64,000 bases of DNA, from NCBI GenBank assembly GCA_003388505.1, contig QQVO01000005.1, forward strand, positions 62,001 to 126,000, in the 5' to 3' direction. This DNA is from Planctomycetota bacterium (GTDB lineage: Bacteria > Planctomycetota > Planctomycetia > Planctomycetales > Planctomycetaceae). Each line of letters begins with the position of its first letter. Within the stretch, counting starts at the first letter, position 1. A model generated the notes under the pieces. That model saw nothing but the letters and a program-made list of their open reading frames with translations. It was not told the DNA's origin and ran no database searches. Position numbers and translations under genes: made by a program. This document shows positions 36,698 through 45,544 of the stretch, piece by piece.

Positions 36698-38062
36698 ATG
36701 AATCACAGCCCATGCCGCGGCCCGATTTCACGCCGCGGATTCATGCAGATCGGCGGCCTTGCTCTCGGCGGAATCACGCTCCGGGAGGTGATCGCCGGCC
36801 GCGCTGCCGCAGGGGAAACACGCGCCGACACCTCCGTCATCATGCTCTATCAGCACGGTGGGGCGTCGCAACTCGAAACGTACGACCTCAAGCCGAACGC
36901 TCCCACCGAATACCGCAGCATCTACCGGCCGATCGCCACCAACGTGCTCGGCCTGGAGATTTGCGAGAAGTTCCCGTTGCAGGCGAAGATGGCCGACCGG
37001 TTCTCGCTGGTCCGGTCGTTGCATCACGACGTCAACATCCACAGTGACGGCGGCATCGTCGTCCTGACCGGCAAGCGGCCGACGCAACTCGATCCAACCT
37101 CGCAGTCGAAGAGCGAACACCCCGATTTCGGTTCCGTCGCCAGCCAGCGGATCGGATTCGGCGAAGTCGCCATCCCGCCCTACGTCGCCATCCCGCAGAA
37201 ACCGTACATGACGCGTCCCACCTATCTCGGGCTGCACCATTCCGCGTTCGAGACGGGGGATCCGGCGTCGGACGACTACCAGCCGCCGCAGACGAAGCTC
37301 GCGGCAGGCCGGGAAACCAGTTTCCTCAACGATCGCCAGCTGCTGCTCAAACAGTTCGACCGGTTCCGCAGCGATCTCGACGCGACGGGGCAGATGGACG
37401 GGACCGACAAGTTCCGCGATCTCGCCTTCCAGATGCTGACCAGCCCCAGAGTGGCCGAGGCGTTCGAAGTCGACCGGGAGCCGGACGAACTCCGCGAGCG
37501 CTACGGCCGCAACACCTGGGGGCAGGCCTGTCTGCTGGCGCGGCGGCTGGCTGAAGCAGGGACGTCGGTGATCAACATCTACTTCAACACGCCGAAGACC
37601 GGCGAGGAGTTCACCAACTGGGACGACCACATCATGAACGCCGGCCGTCCCGGGCACTTCGGCAAGTACATGGACGTCCGCCTGCCCTACATGGACCAGG
37701 CGCTCTCAACCCTGATTGACGACATCTGGCAGCGCGACTTGCAGCAGCGGATTCTCGTGGTCGTCGTCGGCGAGTTCGGCCGCACACCGCGACTCAGCAA
37801 CAACGCCAACGGCACCGGACGCGACCACTGGCCGCAGGCCTGCTCCGCTCTGCTTTCCGGCGGCAGTCTGAAGATGGGGCAGGTGGTCGGCGCGACCAAC
37901 CGCAAGGCGGAGTATCCCATCGAGCGGCCCTACACCCCGCAGGATCTGCTGGCGACGATCTACCGGCATCTCCGCATCGATCCGGCCGGAACGCTCACCG
38001 ACTACACCGGCCGCCCCGTCCACATCCTCAACACCGGCCACCCGATTCCCGAACTGGTGTAG
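36698..38062 (+). CDS. DUF1501 Tat-exported protein
   Basis: The 454-residue protein begins MNHSPCRGPISRRGFMQIGGLALGGITLRE, with an SRRGFMQ twin-arginine motif. It has the DUF1501 blocks YQHGGASQLETYDLKP, VVVGEFGRTPRLS and GRDHWPQACS. It is only distantly related to the other DUF1501 protein in this window. Its genomic partner gene (DUF1549/DUF1553) is absent; a cytochrome-containing sugar dehydrogenase follows 300 bp downstream. A GCCGGC inverted pair lies at 36531-36546 upstream. Confidence 0.88.
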   Translation: MNHSPCRGPISRRGFMQIGGLALGGITLREVIAGRAAAGETRADTSVIMLYQHGGASQLETYDLKPNAPTEYRSIYRPIATNVLGLEICEKFPLQAKMADRFSLVRSLHHDVNIHSDGGIVVLTGKRPTQLDPTSQSKSEHPDFGSVASQRIGFGEVAIPPYVAIPQKPYMTRPTYLGLHHSAFETGDPASDDYQPPQTKLAAGRETSFLNDRQLLLKQFDRFRSDLDATGQMDGTDKFRDLAFQMLTSPRVAEAFEVDREPDELRERYGRNTWGQACLLARRLAEAGTSVINIYFNTPKTGEEFTNWDDHIMNAGRPGHFGKYMDVRLPYMDQALSTLIDDIWQRDLQQRILVVVVGEFGRTPRLSNNANGTGRDHWPQACSALLSGGSLKMGQVVGATNRKAEYPIERPYTPQDLLATIYRHLRIDPAGTLTDYTGRPVHILNTGHPIPELV

Positions 38063-38077
38063 CTGCGCATTGGGCGT

Positions 38078-38096
38078 CACTGGCGTCCCGCCAGTG
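38078..38096. repeat. dispersed palindrome, CACTGGCG family
   Basis: CACTGGCG and CGCCAGTG flank a TCC centre. It belongs to the same family as the arms of the 121-bp element downstream and the palindrome at 55314-55340. Confidence 0.6.
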
Positions 38097-38169
38097 CGAT
38101 TCCCCTTCCAGCGATCTCACCGCCCAACCGCCGACCCCCACAGCGCACGCCACCGCGAAGCGCACTTGC

Positions 38170-38190
38170 CGACAGGTTGAAAACCTGCCG
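38170..38190. repeat. dispersed palindrome, ACAGGTT family (copy 2)
   Basis: CGACAGGTT and AACCTGCCG flank a GAA centre; one arm base differs from copy 1 at 28722-28742. Confidence 0.55.
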
Positions 38191-38210
38191 TGCGGATGAG
38201 ACGCTAGGCC

Positions 38211-38331
38211 TTCGTCAATGTTGGACTGACGGGTGCCACTGGCTCCGCCAGTGCATCGCAGGACTGACGTCTTCTCTGTTGCGCACTGGCAGAGCCAGTG
38301 GCACCCTACGCAGCAATTCAGGATTGACGAA
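38211..38331. mobile_element. 121-bp nested inverted-repeat (MITE/REP-like) element
   Basis: The outer ends are TTCGTCAAT and ATTGACGAA, perfect inverted repeats. Inside, two 24-bp arms (38231-38254 and 38283-38306) are inverted copies of each other with 23 of 24 matches. Each arm is itself a palindrome around CACTGGC/GCCAGTG. The spacer of 28 bp codes for nothing. The design is that of a non-autonomous, transposase-mobilised palindromic element; no transposase is in the window. Confidence 0.6.
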
Positions 38332-38370
38332 CGACTAAACCAGGTTTTCAAGTACCAGGATCCCCCTTCG

Positions 38371-41361
38371 ATGCGCGCGCTCGCTTCGCTCCCGGTGATC
38401 GCCGTCCTGACCGTTGCGGCTTTCACCGTCCAATCCGACGACAGCAGCCCCTCAAAAGACGAATCCGGCATCGAGGAACGCATCCCGTGGACAACGTCGA
38501 CGATCCGCGGCACACCTGAGCCGCCGGCGCCCTATCGCGTCCAACCCGCCTTTCCGAATCTCACGTTCGAGGAACCGCTGGAAATGGATGCGGCCCCCGG
38601 CAGCGACCGGCTGTTCGTCGCCGAACGGTTCGGACGCATCCTCTCCTTCGAAAACAACCGCGAAGCCGACCAGGCCGATGTCTTGCTCGATCTCGACAAG
38701 ACGATCTACGGCTTCGCCTTCCACCCCGACTTCCAGGAGAACGGCTACGTCTACGTAACCTACGTCCTCGACCCGGCCAAAGAGGAGCCGAAGGGCACGC
38801 GTGTCGTGCGGTTCACAGTCGATGACCCCGCAGCGAATCCGCCGCGCTGTGATCCCGACTCCGAACTGCTGCTGATCGAATGGCCCTCCGGAGGACACAA
38901 CGGCGGATGCCTGCGGTTCGGACCGGACGGCATGCTCTACATCGGGACGGGCGACTCCAGCGGCATTGCCGATCAGTTGCTCACTGGCCAGGATCTGAGC
39001 GACCTTTCGGGGGCCATCTTGCGGATCGACGTTGATCACACCGACGGCGACGCGCCCTATTCGATCCCCGAGGACAACCCGTTCATTGACGTCGAAGGCG
39101 CGCGTCCGGAGAACTGGGCTTACGGCCTGCGACAGCCCTGGAAGCTGCATTTCGATCGGGAGACCGGCGACCTGTGGGTCGGCAACGTGGGCCAGGATCT
39201 CTGGGAGCAGATCTTTCTGATTGAAAAAGGAGGCAATTACGGCTGGAGCGTGATGGAAGGGAGCTATCCGTTCCGGCCCGACCGGCCGCGCGGACCATCG
39301 CCGTTTATCGGTCCGATTGTCGAGCATGACCATGCCGAATTCCGGTCCATCACCGGCGGAGTCGTCTACCACGGCGACCGGCTGCCCGAACTCCGCGGCG
39401 CTTACATCTACGGCGACTACGACACCGGCAAGATCTGGATGTTCCGTTACGACCGCGAAGCGAAACAGGTCACCGAACACCGGGAACTTGTCGATTCCAG
39501 CCTGCGGCTCGTCGGGTTCGCCGAGGACCACGCCGGCGAGTTCTATCTGATCGATCACATGGGTGGCGGAATCCACCGCCTCGTTCCCAACGACGAGCCC
39601 GACCGGTCGGCCGACTTCCCCAGGCTGCTCAGCGAGACCGGCCTCTTCTCCTCGACGGAACAGCACGACCTGCAAGCGGGCGTGATTCCCTTCTCCGTGA
39701 TCGCCCCGCAGTGGTGCGACGGCGCGACGAAGGAACGGTTTTTTGCATTGCCGGGCGATTCACAGATCGAGTTTGAAACGGTCACCTATCCGCAACCGGC
39801 CCCCGGTGCGCCGGACGGTTGGAGATTCCCGGACGGCGCCGTCCTGGCCGAGACGATCTCGATGGAAATGGAAGCCGGCAATCCCAACAGCAGCCGCAGG
39901 CTCGAGACGCGGATTCTGCATTACGAGCAACTCGCCGGCTCGGAGCAGGTGGGCGACCAGTTCTGGCGGGGCTACACCTATGTCTGGAACGACGAACAGA
40001 CCGACGCCGTGCTCGCCGAGGCCGGCGGCGCCGACGTCCCGCTCACCATTGCCGACGAAGCCGCACCGGGCGGCAAGCGGACGCAGACCTGGCGCATTCC
40101 CAGCCGGGCCGAGTGCACGATCTGCCACAACATGGCGGCCAAGTACGTGCTCGGACTGACGACGATCCAGGCCAACACCGACCACGACTACGGGCGCGTC
40201 ACTGCCAACCAGCTCAGCACGTTCAACCACATCAGCCTCTTCACCGAGCCGCTGGCCGAATCTCCGGGCGCCCTCCCCAGTCTGGTCGACTACCGCGATG
40301 ACTCATTGCCGACGGCCGAGCGGGCCCGCGCCTACCTGCACGCCAACTGTTCGCACTGTCACCGCAAGTGGGGCGGCGGGAACACCGAGTTCCAACTGCT
40401 GGCCACGCTCGAACTGGAGGAACTCGGCATCGCCGGCACGCGGCCGGCGCACGGCGGGTTCTTTCTCCCCGACGCCGAAGTGCTCGCCAAAGGCGACCCG
40501 CTGCGGTCGGTGCTGTTCTACCGCATGGCCAAGCTGGGTCCGGGACGGATGCCGCGACTGGGATCGGGCGTCGTCGACGAGGAGGGAACAAGGCTGATCC
40601 AGGAGTGGATCGCAGCGTTGCCGCCCGAGAAACCCGGCGCCGAGGAGCAGTCGCACGAACAAACCGAGGCTCTGCTCGCCGACTTGCGGCATTCCACAGA
40701 CGACGCTGAGCGGCAGGCGCTGATCGCAGATCTGCTCGCGACGACGGTCGGCGGGCTGCAGTTGATGCTCGCCATCGACGACGGCGAACTGTCGGATGCG
40801 GTGCAGCAGCAGGTGATTGCCGCGGCGAGCGACTCGCCGCAGTCTCACGTACGGGAACTCTTCGAGAAGTATCTGCCCGAGGAGGAGCGGCCCAAACGTC
40901 TCGGAAGCGAGATCGACGCCGCGGCGCTGCTGGCTCTCGAAGGAGACGCCGAACGCGGCCGCACGCTGTTCTTCGACACCGAAGGCATTCAGTGCAAGAG
41001 CTGTCACAAGATCACCGGCCAGGGGGCGGACGTCGGTCCGGACCTGTCACAGATTGGCAAGAAATACGATCGCGCCAGAATCCTGGACAACATCCTCCAC
41101 CCGTCCCGGGAGATCGATCCGAAATTCGCCCAGCATCTGGCCGTGATGAACGACGGGCGATTGCATACCGGCATCCTCGTCGAACAGACCGGCGACGTCG
41201 TGGTCCTCAAAGACACGAAGGGTGAATTGATTCGCCTCGATGCGGATGAAATCGACGAACTGGCCAGACAACAACAATCGATGATGCCCGACCTGCTGCT
41301 CAGGGACATGACCGCCGAACAGGTCGCCGACCTTCTGGCGTTTCTCTCGACATTGAAGTAA
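38371..41361 (+). CDS. PQQ-type sugar dehydrogenase with three haem c motifs
   Basis: The 996-residue protein has a signal peptide (LASLPVIAVLTVAAFTVQS). A glucose/sorbosone dehydrogenase-type beta-propeller spans about residues 50-430 (WPSGGHNGGCLRFGPDGMLYIGTGDS, GLRQPWKLHFD, GNVGQDLWEQI). A middle domain carries CTICH (582-586) and CSHCH (660-664). A C-terminal cytochrome domain carries CKSCH (875-879), followed by a planctomycete-type LLDNILHPSREIDP-like block. It should oxidise sugars in the periplasm and pass electrons to its own haems. An AraD1-like gene follows 24 bp on. Confidence 0.88.
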   Translation: MRALASLPVIAVLTVAAFTVQSDDSSPSKDESGIEERIPWTTSTIRGTPEPPAPYRVQPAFPNLTFEEPLEMDAAPGSDRLFVAERFGRILSFENNREADQADVLLDLDKTIYGFAFHPDFQENGYVYVTYVLDPAKEEPKGTRVVRFTVDDPAANPPRCDPDSELLLIEWPSGGHNGGCLRFGPDGMLYIGTGDSSGIADQLLTGQDLSDLSGAILRIDVDHTDGDAPYSIPEDNPFIDVEGARPENWAYGLRQPWKLHFDRETGDLWVGNVGQDLWEQIFLIEKGGNYGWSVMEGSYPFRPDRPRGPSPFIGPIVEHDHAEFRSITGGVVYHGDRLPELRGAYIYGDYDTGKIWMFRYDREAKQVTEHRELVDSSLRLVGFAEDHAGEFYLIDHMGGGIHRLVPNDEPDRSADFPRLLSETGLFSSTEQHDLQAGVIPFSVIAPQWCDGATKERFFALPGDSQIEFETVTYPQPAPGAPDGWRFPDGAVLAETISMEMEAGNPNSSRRLETRILHYEQLAGSEQVGDQFWRGYTYVWNDEQTDAVLAEAGGADVPLTIADEAAPGGKRTQTWRIPSRAECTICHNMAAKYVLGLTTIQANTDHDYGRVTANQLSTFNHISLFTEPLAESPGALPSLVDYRDDSLPTAERARAYLHANCSHCHRKWGGGNTEFQLLATLELEELGIAGTRPAHGGFFLPDAEVLAKGDPLRSVLFYRMAKLGPGRMPRLGSGVVDEEGTRLIQEWIAALPPEKPGAEEQSHEQTEALLADLRHSTDDAERQALIADLLATTVGGLQLMLAIDDGELSDAVQQQVIAAASDSPQSHVRELFEKYLPEEERPKRLGSEIDAAALLALEGDAERGRTLFFDTEGIQCKSCHKITGQGADVGPDLSQIGKKYDRARILDNILHPSREIDPKFAQHLAVMNDGRLHTGILVEQTGDVVVLKDTKGELIRLDADEIDELARQQQSMMPDLLLRDMTAEQVADLLAFLSTLK

Positions 41362-41385
41362 ACGAACCGGTTGGGGTTCTCGCCA

Positions 41386-42426
41386 ATGCAACTCGTCCAA
41401 TTCGTCATTCCTGAAGTGGGACGCCGACTCGGTGTTCTTGAAAGCTCCACCGTCTGCGATGTGACGTCGGCCGACCCGGAACTGACCGGCGTCTACAAGG
41501 CCTTTGGCGTTGCGGAAGGACGCGGCGTTTCCCTGAGTCAACTCATCAGTGAAGCTGTCGACTCTTCGGACGCACAGTCGCGATCATTTCAAGAGCTGTG
41601 GGAAGCCGGCCCCACCGGCGATCGGCCTCATCTGCTCCCCCCGGTCGACCACCCGGACCCGTACCGCATGCTGGTGACCGGCACCGGCCTCACACACACC
41701 GGCAGCATGCAGTCCCGCAATGCGATGCACAGCGCCCCGGCGGAGGACGCCCCGCAGACCGATTCCGCCAGAATGTTCCAGATGGGTATCGACGGCGGCC
41801 GGCCGGCCGCCGGTCAGCGGGGAACAGCGCCCGAATGGTTCTACAAAGGGAACGGCCACATCGTCCGGGGCCACCGCGGAGAACTCGAACTCCCCGCCTA
41901 TGCCCTCGACGGAGGTGAGGAGCCGGAAATCGCCGGCTGCTACGTCATCGATTCTCAGGGAAAGCCCCGACGGCTCGGTTTCGTGCTCGGCAATGAATGG
42001 TCCGACCACGAGTACGAGCGGATCAATTATCTCTATCTGGCCGGCTCGAAACTTCAGACCTGCTCCATCGGTCCGGTGCTCAACTGCTCCGATCCCTTCG
42101 AAGAGATCACGCTGCAATGCACGGTCCGCCGGGGAGACGAATTACTCTATGACAGCGGGCCGCTCAAATCGGGCCAGCAATGGATGTGTCACTCGCTGAC
42201 GAATCTCGAGGACCACCACTTCAAGGTCGGAGCACACCGCCGGCCGGGGGACGTGCATCTGCACTTTTTCGGCACCAGCAAACTGAGCTTCGGCAACCGC
42301 GACTGGAAATATCAGCCGGGCGATGAGATCGCCATCAACGCGCCGGACTTCAGCCCGCCGCTGGTGAACCATGTCGCCGCCGGTCCGGGTGAAGAAGCGC
42401 AGCCCGCTGTCGTGAAGTCGTGTTGA
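41386..42426 (+). CDS. AraD1/GguC-like fumarylacetoacetase-fold protein
   Basis: The 346-residue protein begins MQLVQFVIPEVGRRLGVLE and contains TGTGLTHTGSMQSRNAMH and FVLGNEWSDHEYE, features of the GguC/AraD1 branch of the fumarylacetoacetate hydrolase fold. That branch includes 2-keto-3-deoxy-L-arabonate dehydratase. Coming 24 bp after a sugar dehydrogenase, it suggests a non-phosphorylative sugar-acid route, but the missing enzymes (lactonase, aldonate dehydratase) are not here. The start was chosen at the ATG where similarity begins. Confidence 0.78.
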   Translation: MQLVQFVIPEVGRRLGVLESSTVCDVTSADPELTGVYKAFGVAEGRGVSLSQLISEAVDSSDAQSRSFQELWEAGPTGDRPHLLPPVDHPDPYRMLVTGTGLTHTGSMQSRNAMHSAPAEDAPQTDSARMFQMGIDGGRPAAGQRGTAPEWFYKGNGHIVRGHRGELELPAYALDGGEEPEIAGCYVIDSQGKPRRLGFVLGNEWSDHEYERINYLYLAGSKLQTCSIGPVLNCSDPFEEITLQCTVRRGDELLYDSGPLKSGQQWMCHSLTNLEDHHFKVGAHRRPGDVHLHFFGTSKLSFGNRDWKYQPGDEIAINAPDFSPPLVNHVAAGPGEEAQPAVVKSC

Positions 42427-42451
42427 TCGGCCGTGCGACGTTAGAGACGTT

Positions 42452-42481
42452 AAAGCCCACGGGTTGCAACCCGTGGGCTTT
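42452..42481. terminator. perfect 30-bp palindrome between convergent genes
   Basis: AAAGCCCACGGGTT, GC, AACCCGTGGGCTTT reads the same on both strands. It lies between the stop codons of two convergent genes and has A/T ends on both sides, so it can act as a two-way transcription terminator. Its sequence also resembles dispersed palindromes of this group of bacteria. Confidence 0.6.
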
Positions 42482-42512
42482 GGTGGAATCGTGAATTCGC
42501 CTCTGGCACGGA

Positions 42513-44009
42513 TTAGAACTCCACGCCGTACTTCTCCGTCATGCTGCGACGAATAGCGGCCTGCGAGTCTTCCAGTTCCTTCCAACTGTCGAAGCGAAAC
42601 TCCGATGACTTCGCGTCTTCCTGGCGCTTGATCTGGTTCCTCCTCTGACTGGCTCTTTGATAGGTGCTTTCGTAGTAGCCGCTTCCGTCATAGCCCGAGT
42701 ACGCATAGTCGCCGTAAACCGCCGACTTGCGGACTCCGGCCCGGGTCCCCGATTTTCGTTCGACGTTGCCCATCGAGCGGAACGACTCGGAAACGGTCGC
42801 GCCCCAGTCGAGCAGTTCCGGATCGACGTTCAGAATCGGCAGTTCATCCACCTTCCGGCCGTACCGTTCCATCCACAGGGCATGGTTGTCCCGGGTGTCG
42901 TCGAGCGTCTTCCGCAGATCCTCAATGAGCGCGGCCACCGAACGGTAATAGCGCTGCGAGGTCTGCGCGTAATCGGGGCTGTCCGGCTCGACAGGTTCGA
43001 CGCCCTTCAAGTCGCTGAACGTCGTTGACGGCATCTCCAGCAGACTCGCCACGCGCCGCAACCCGTCGGTCGACAGGTCGCCTTCCAGCACGATCGACTT
43101 GTTCTGCGTCACCCCGCTCCAGGAATCCAGGTCCGGGATATGCGCGTCAAAATTGTCCAGAACCGACAGTACAAGCTCCTTGGCGACCGGCCGGAGCGGC
43201 GCAGCAGACTCATCGAAATCAACCTTCAACTTGCCCGAGATCGCGTGCGAGACGTCAATGGTCATCGTGACTCCCTTGAGACTGCTCACCAGCGGAAGCA
43301 CGCTCTTTGCATCGATGTTCGCACGGCCGAGAATGTCCGAGTTTTCCAGTTGCTCCTGGGCGCGATGCGGCTGGACAACGTCTCCCAGATCGATCGCCAG
43401 CACGACCTGCGTCTTCTCGTCCGCCTGGTCCATGGCGCCGCGCAGATAGGGCGAAAGCTGGACAAGGTTGTTTGATTCGGTGTAGTCGGTCCAGCGGGAA
43501 ACATACTGCCGATTCGCCGGGTGCAGAATGCCGATCATCTGCGGACCGAGGTTCACGAAGTAGGCGTCTCCCGGCGTCCAGGCGACCTGCGTGTCGTTGA
43601 CGGTATCGACGTAGCCCCCTTCGGCCCGGGCGATCGCCGACATCGGAAACGCCTCGGAAAGCTGCGCCGCGGCAAGCTGCCAGTTCGCGGCCAGGTTATT
43701 GCTCGCGTCGAGTTGTGCAGCGACGATCACCATTTCCGCTTCCGGGGGAATCATCACCGGCCGGGAGCCGTAGGCCGCCGATTGCTTGTCCTTCCAGCCT
43801 TCGCTCTCTGCCAGTTCGGTGTTCAGCAGCGCGTCCGCTTGAATCACGGCGATGGCATTTGCGCCGCGGGGGATCTTTTTCAGCAGGTCATCGTCCTGCG
43901 CGGAGGCATTGCCGACCGGCAATGCGACAGCAGCCCACGCCCCCAGCAGCAGAGAGCCAAACGGAATCAAACGATTGCGGCATCCGGAACAAGTCATGGC
44001 AGGTCTCAT
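42513..44009 (-). CDS. secreted protein of unknown function
   Basis: I do not recognise this 498-residue protein. It has a signal peptide (LIPFGSLLLGAWAAVALPVGNASA) and an alternating alpha/beta body. From residue 410 on it has a Tyr/Ser/Gly-rich tail (YGDYAYSGYDGSGYYESTY) that could be flexible or adhesive, then a charged helix. No catalytic motif is seen. It stands alone between convergent and same-strand neighbours. A second in-frame ATG lies four codons in. Confidence 0.68.
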   Translation of the reverse strand: MRPAMTCSGCRNRLIPFGSLLLGAWAAVALPVGNASAQDDDLLKKIPRGANAIAVIQADALLNTELAESEGWKDKQSAAYGSRPVMIPPEAEMVIVAAQLDASNNLAANWQLAAAQLSEAFPMSAIARAEGGYVDTVNDTQVAWTPGDAYFVNLGPQMIGILHPANRQYVSRWTDYTESNNLVQLSPYLRGAMDQADEKTQVVLAIDLGDVVQPHRAQEQLENSDILGRANIDAKSVLPLVSSLKGVTMTIDVSHAISGKLKVDFDESAAPLRPVAKELVLSVLDNFDAHIPDLDSWSGVTQNKSIVLEGDLSTDGLRRVASLLEMPSTTFSDLKGVEPVEPDSPDYAQTSQRYYRSVAALIEDLRKTLDDTRDNHALWMERYGRKVDELPILNVDPELLDWGATVSESFRSMGNVERKSGTRAGVRKSAVYGDYAYSGYDGSGYYESTYQRASQRRNQIKRQEDAKSSEFRFDSWKELEDSQAAIRRSMTEKYGVEF

Positions 44010-44268
44010 CTCAGATCGTTGGTGGTTAGTGAATTCAAACTCTTCGGGTTGGGCGGTGACATCGGAACGCGAACAAGAAATCCGTCATGGGATCGATCCG
44101 CACGGCCGAGCGAGCGTTGCGGGAATCGGGAACCCGCAGGAGGATGGGCATCCGCGCTTCGACGGCAGTGCCAGCGTATAGCATGTTCGACTCGGGCGGC
44201 AGATTCCAGCGTCCCACCCCGGCAATTCAAAGTTCGGTCCGTTCCCGAAAATCGTCGCGAGACGCTAT

Positions 44269-45423
44269 TCACGCACCGGAAAGCTCTCGCAGGGCCGACA
44301 GCGCCGACTTGACATCCTCTTCACATGTGAAAGCCCCCACGCTCAGCCGCACGGTCCCGCCCCGTTCGAGAGTTCCCAGCGCCTCGTGGGCCCTCGGAGC
44401 ACAGTGCAGTCCGGCGCGGACTTCGATTCCGAAGTGCTCGTCCAGCACCGCCGCCGCGTCTTGCGGGTCGAATCCATCGAGAGTCACGCTGACAACGCCG
44501 GTCCGCATCTCGCTTGTCGCCGGGCCGTGCAGGTGGACTCCGGGGATCTCGCGCAACCCCGCAACAAGCTGATCCGTCCGCTCGGTTTCATGCGCGCGCA
44601 GCGACTCAACGCCCCGTTCCTCAATCCAGCCGAGAGCCGCATCGAGACCGACGATTCCGGGCGCGTTGTGATTTCCCGACTCATACTTGTCCGGCAGCGA
44701 CTCCGGCTGCCGGTCGTCCTCACTCTGCGACCCGGTCCCCCCCTGCCGCAGGCTTCGCAGTTCTTTCTCAACTCCCGGCCGGATGTAGACCAGCCCTGTG
44801 CCCAGCGGTCCCAGCGGGCCCTTATGTCCGGAACAGGCCAGCACGTCGACTCCCATCTCCTGCACATCGATCGGGAGATGTCCCGCGGTTTGCGCCGCAT
44901 CCACGAGAAACAAGGCCCCGGCGTCATGGGCGATTCGCGCCGCTTCCTCAATCGGCTGAATCGTTCCGGTGACGTTCGATGCGTGAATCAGCGCCACCAG
45001 TCTCGTGCGCGGAGTGACGGCCCGACGCAGTTCGTCCAGATCGACCAGTCCGCTGCAGTCAGCCGGAATGCAGGAGACCTGAGCGCCCGCCTGTTCCTTG
45101 AGTTCGCGCAGTGGGCGAAGCACCGAGTTGTGCTCCATCACACTGGTGACAACGTGATCTCCCGCAGAGATCAACCCGTGCAGAGCGAGATTGAGTCCGT
45201 CCGTCCCGTTGAACGTGAAGATCACCCGGTCCGCCGACTCGGCGCCCAGCAGCCGCGCGGCCCGCTCACGGCAGCGATCCACGGTCCGCTGCAACTCGGC
45301 GCCGCGCCGCGTCGCCCCTCGTCCGACAGCCACCCCGGAGGAGCGCTGATACTCATCAACCGCACGGTACACCGCGTCAGGCTTCGGCCAACTCGTCGCG
45401 GCATTGTCCAGGTAGATGCGCAT
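44269..45423 (-). CDS. class V aminotransferase, cysteine desulfurase type
   Basis: The 384-residue PLP enzyme begins MRIYLDNAATSWPKP. It has VTSVMEHNSVLRPL, the PLP-contact LVDAAQTAGHLPID, the Schiff-base lysine in ACSGHKGPLGPLGTG and a mobile-loop cysteine in VRAGLHCAPRAHEALGT. It should release sulfur from cysteine for Fe-S or thiolation chemistry. It is not part of an isc or suf operon here but follows the Fe-S protein gene lutB on the same strand. A start three codons upstream is possible. Confidence 0.88.
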   Translation of the reverse strand: MRIYLDNAATSWPKPDAVYRAVDEYQRSSGVAVGRGATRRGAELQRTVDRCRERAARLLGAESADRVIFTFNGTDGLNLALHGLISAGDHVVTSVMEHNSVLRPLRELKEQAGAQVSCIPADCSGLVDLDELRRAVTPRTRLVALIHASNVTGTIQPIEEAARIAHDAGALFLVDAAQTAGHLPIDVQEMGVDVLACSGHKGPLGPLGTGLVYIRPGVEKELRSLRQGGTGSQSEDDRQPESLPDKYESGNHNAPGIVGLDAALGWIEERGVESLRAHETERTDQLVAGLREIPGVHLHGPATSEMRTGVVSVTLDGFDPQDAAAVLDEHFGIEVRAGLHCAPRAHEALGTLERGGTVRLSVGAFTCEEDVKSALSALRELSGA

Positions 45424-45527
45424 CACGTCCAATGACTGTTTATAGCGCTTTGCAAATCAGTGTTGGCGATCTGTCTCGCGGATTCTCGTCCTCGACAGTC
45501 CAAACACCGCTCGACGCGGACACATGG

Positions 45528-45544
45528 TAGAGCAATTTGCTCTA
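45528..45544. repeat. 17-bp palindrome at the lutB stop codon
   Basis: TAGAGCAA and TTGCTCTA flank a single T, and the element covers the stop codon of the leftward lutB gene. It may be a weak terminator or operator before the cysteine desulfurase gene; no T-run follows. Confidence 0.35.
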
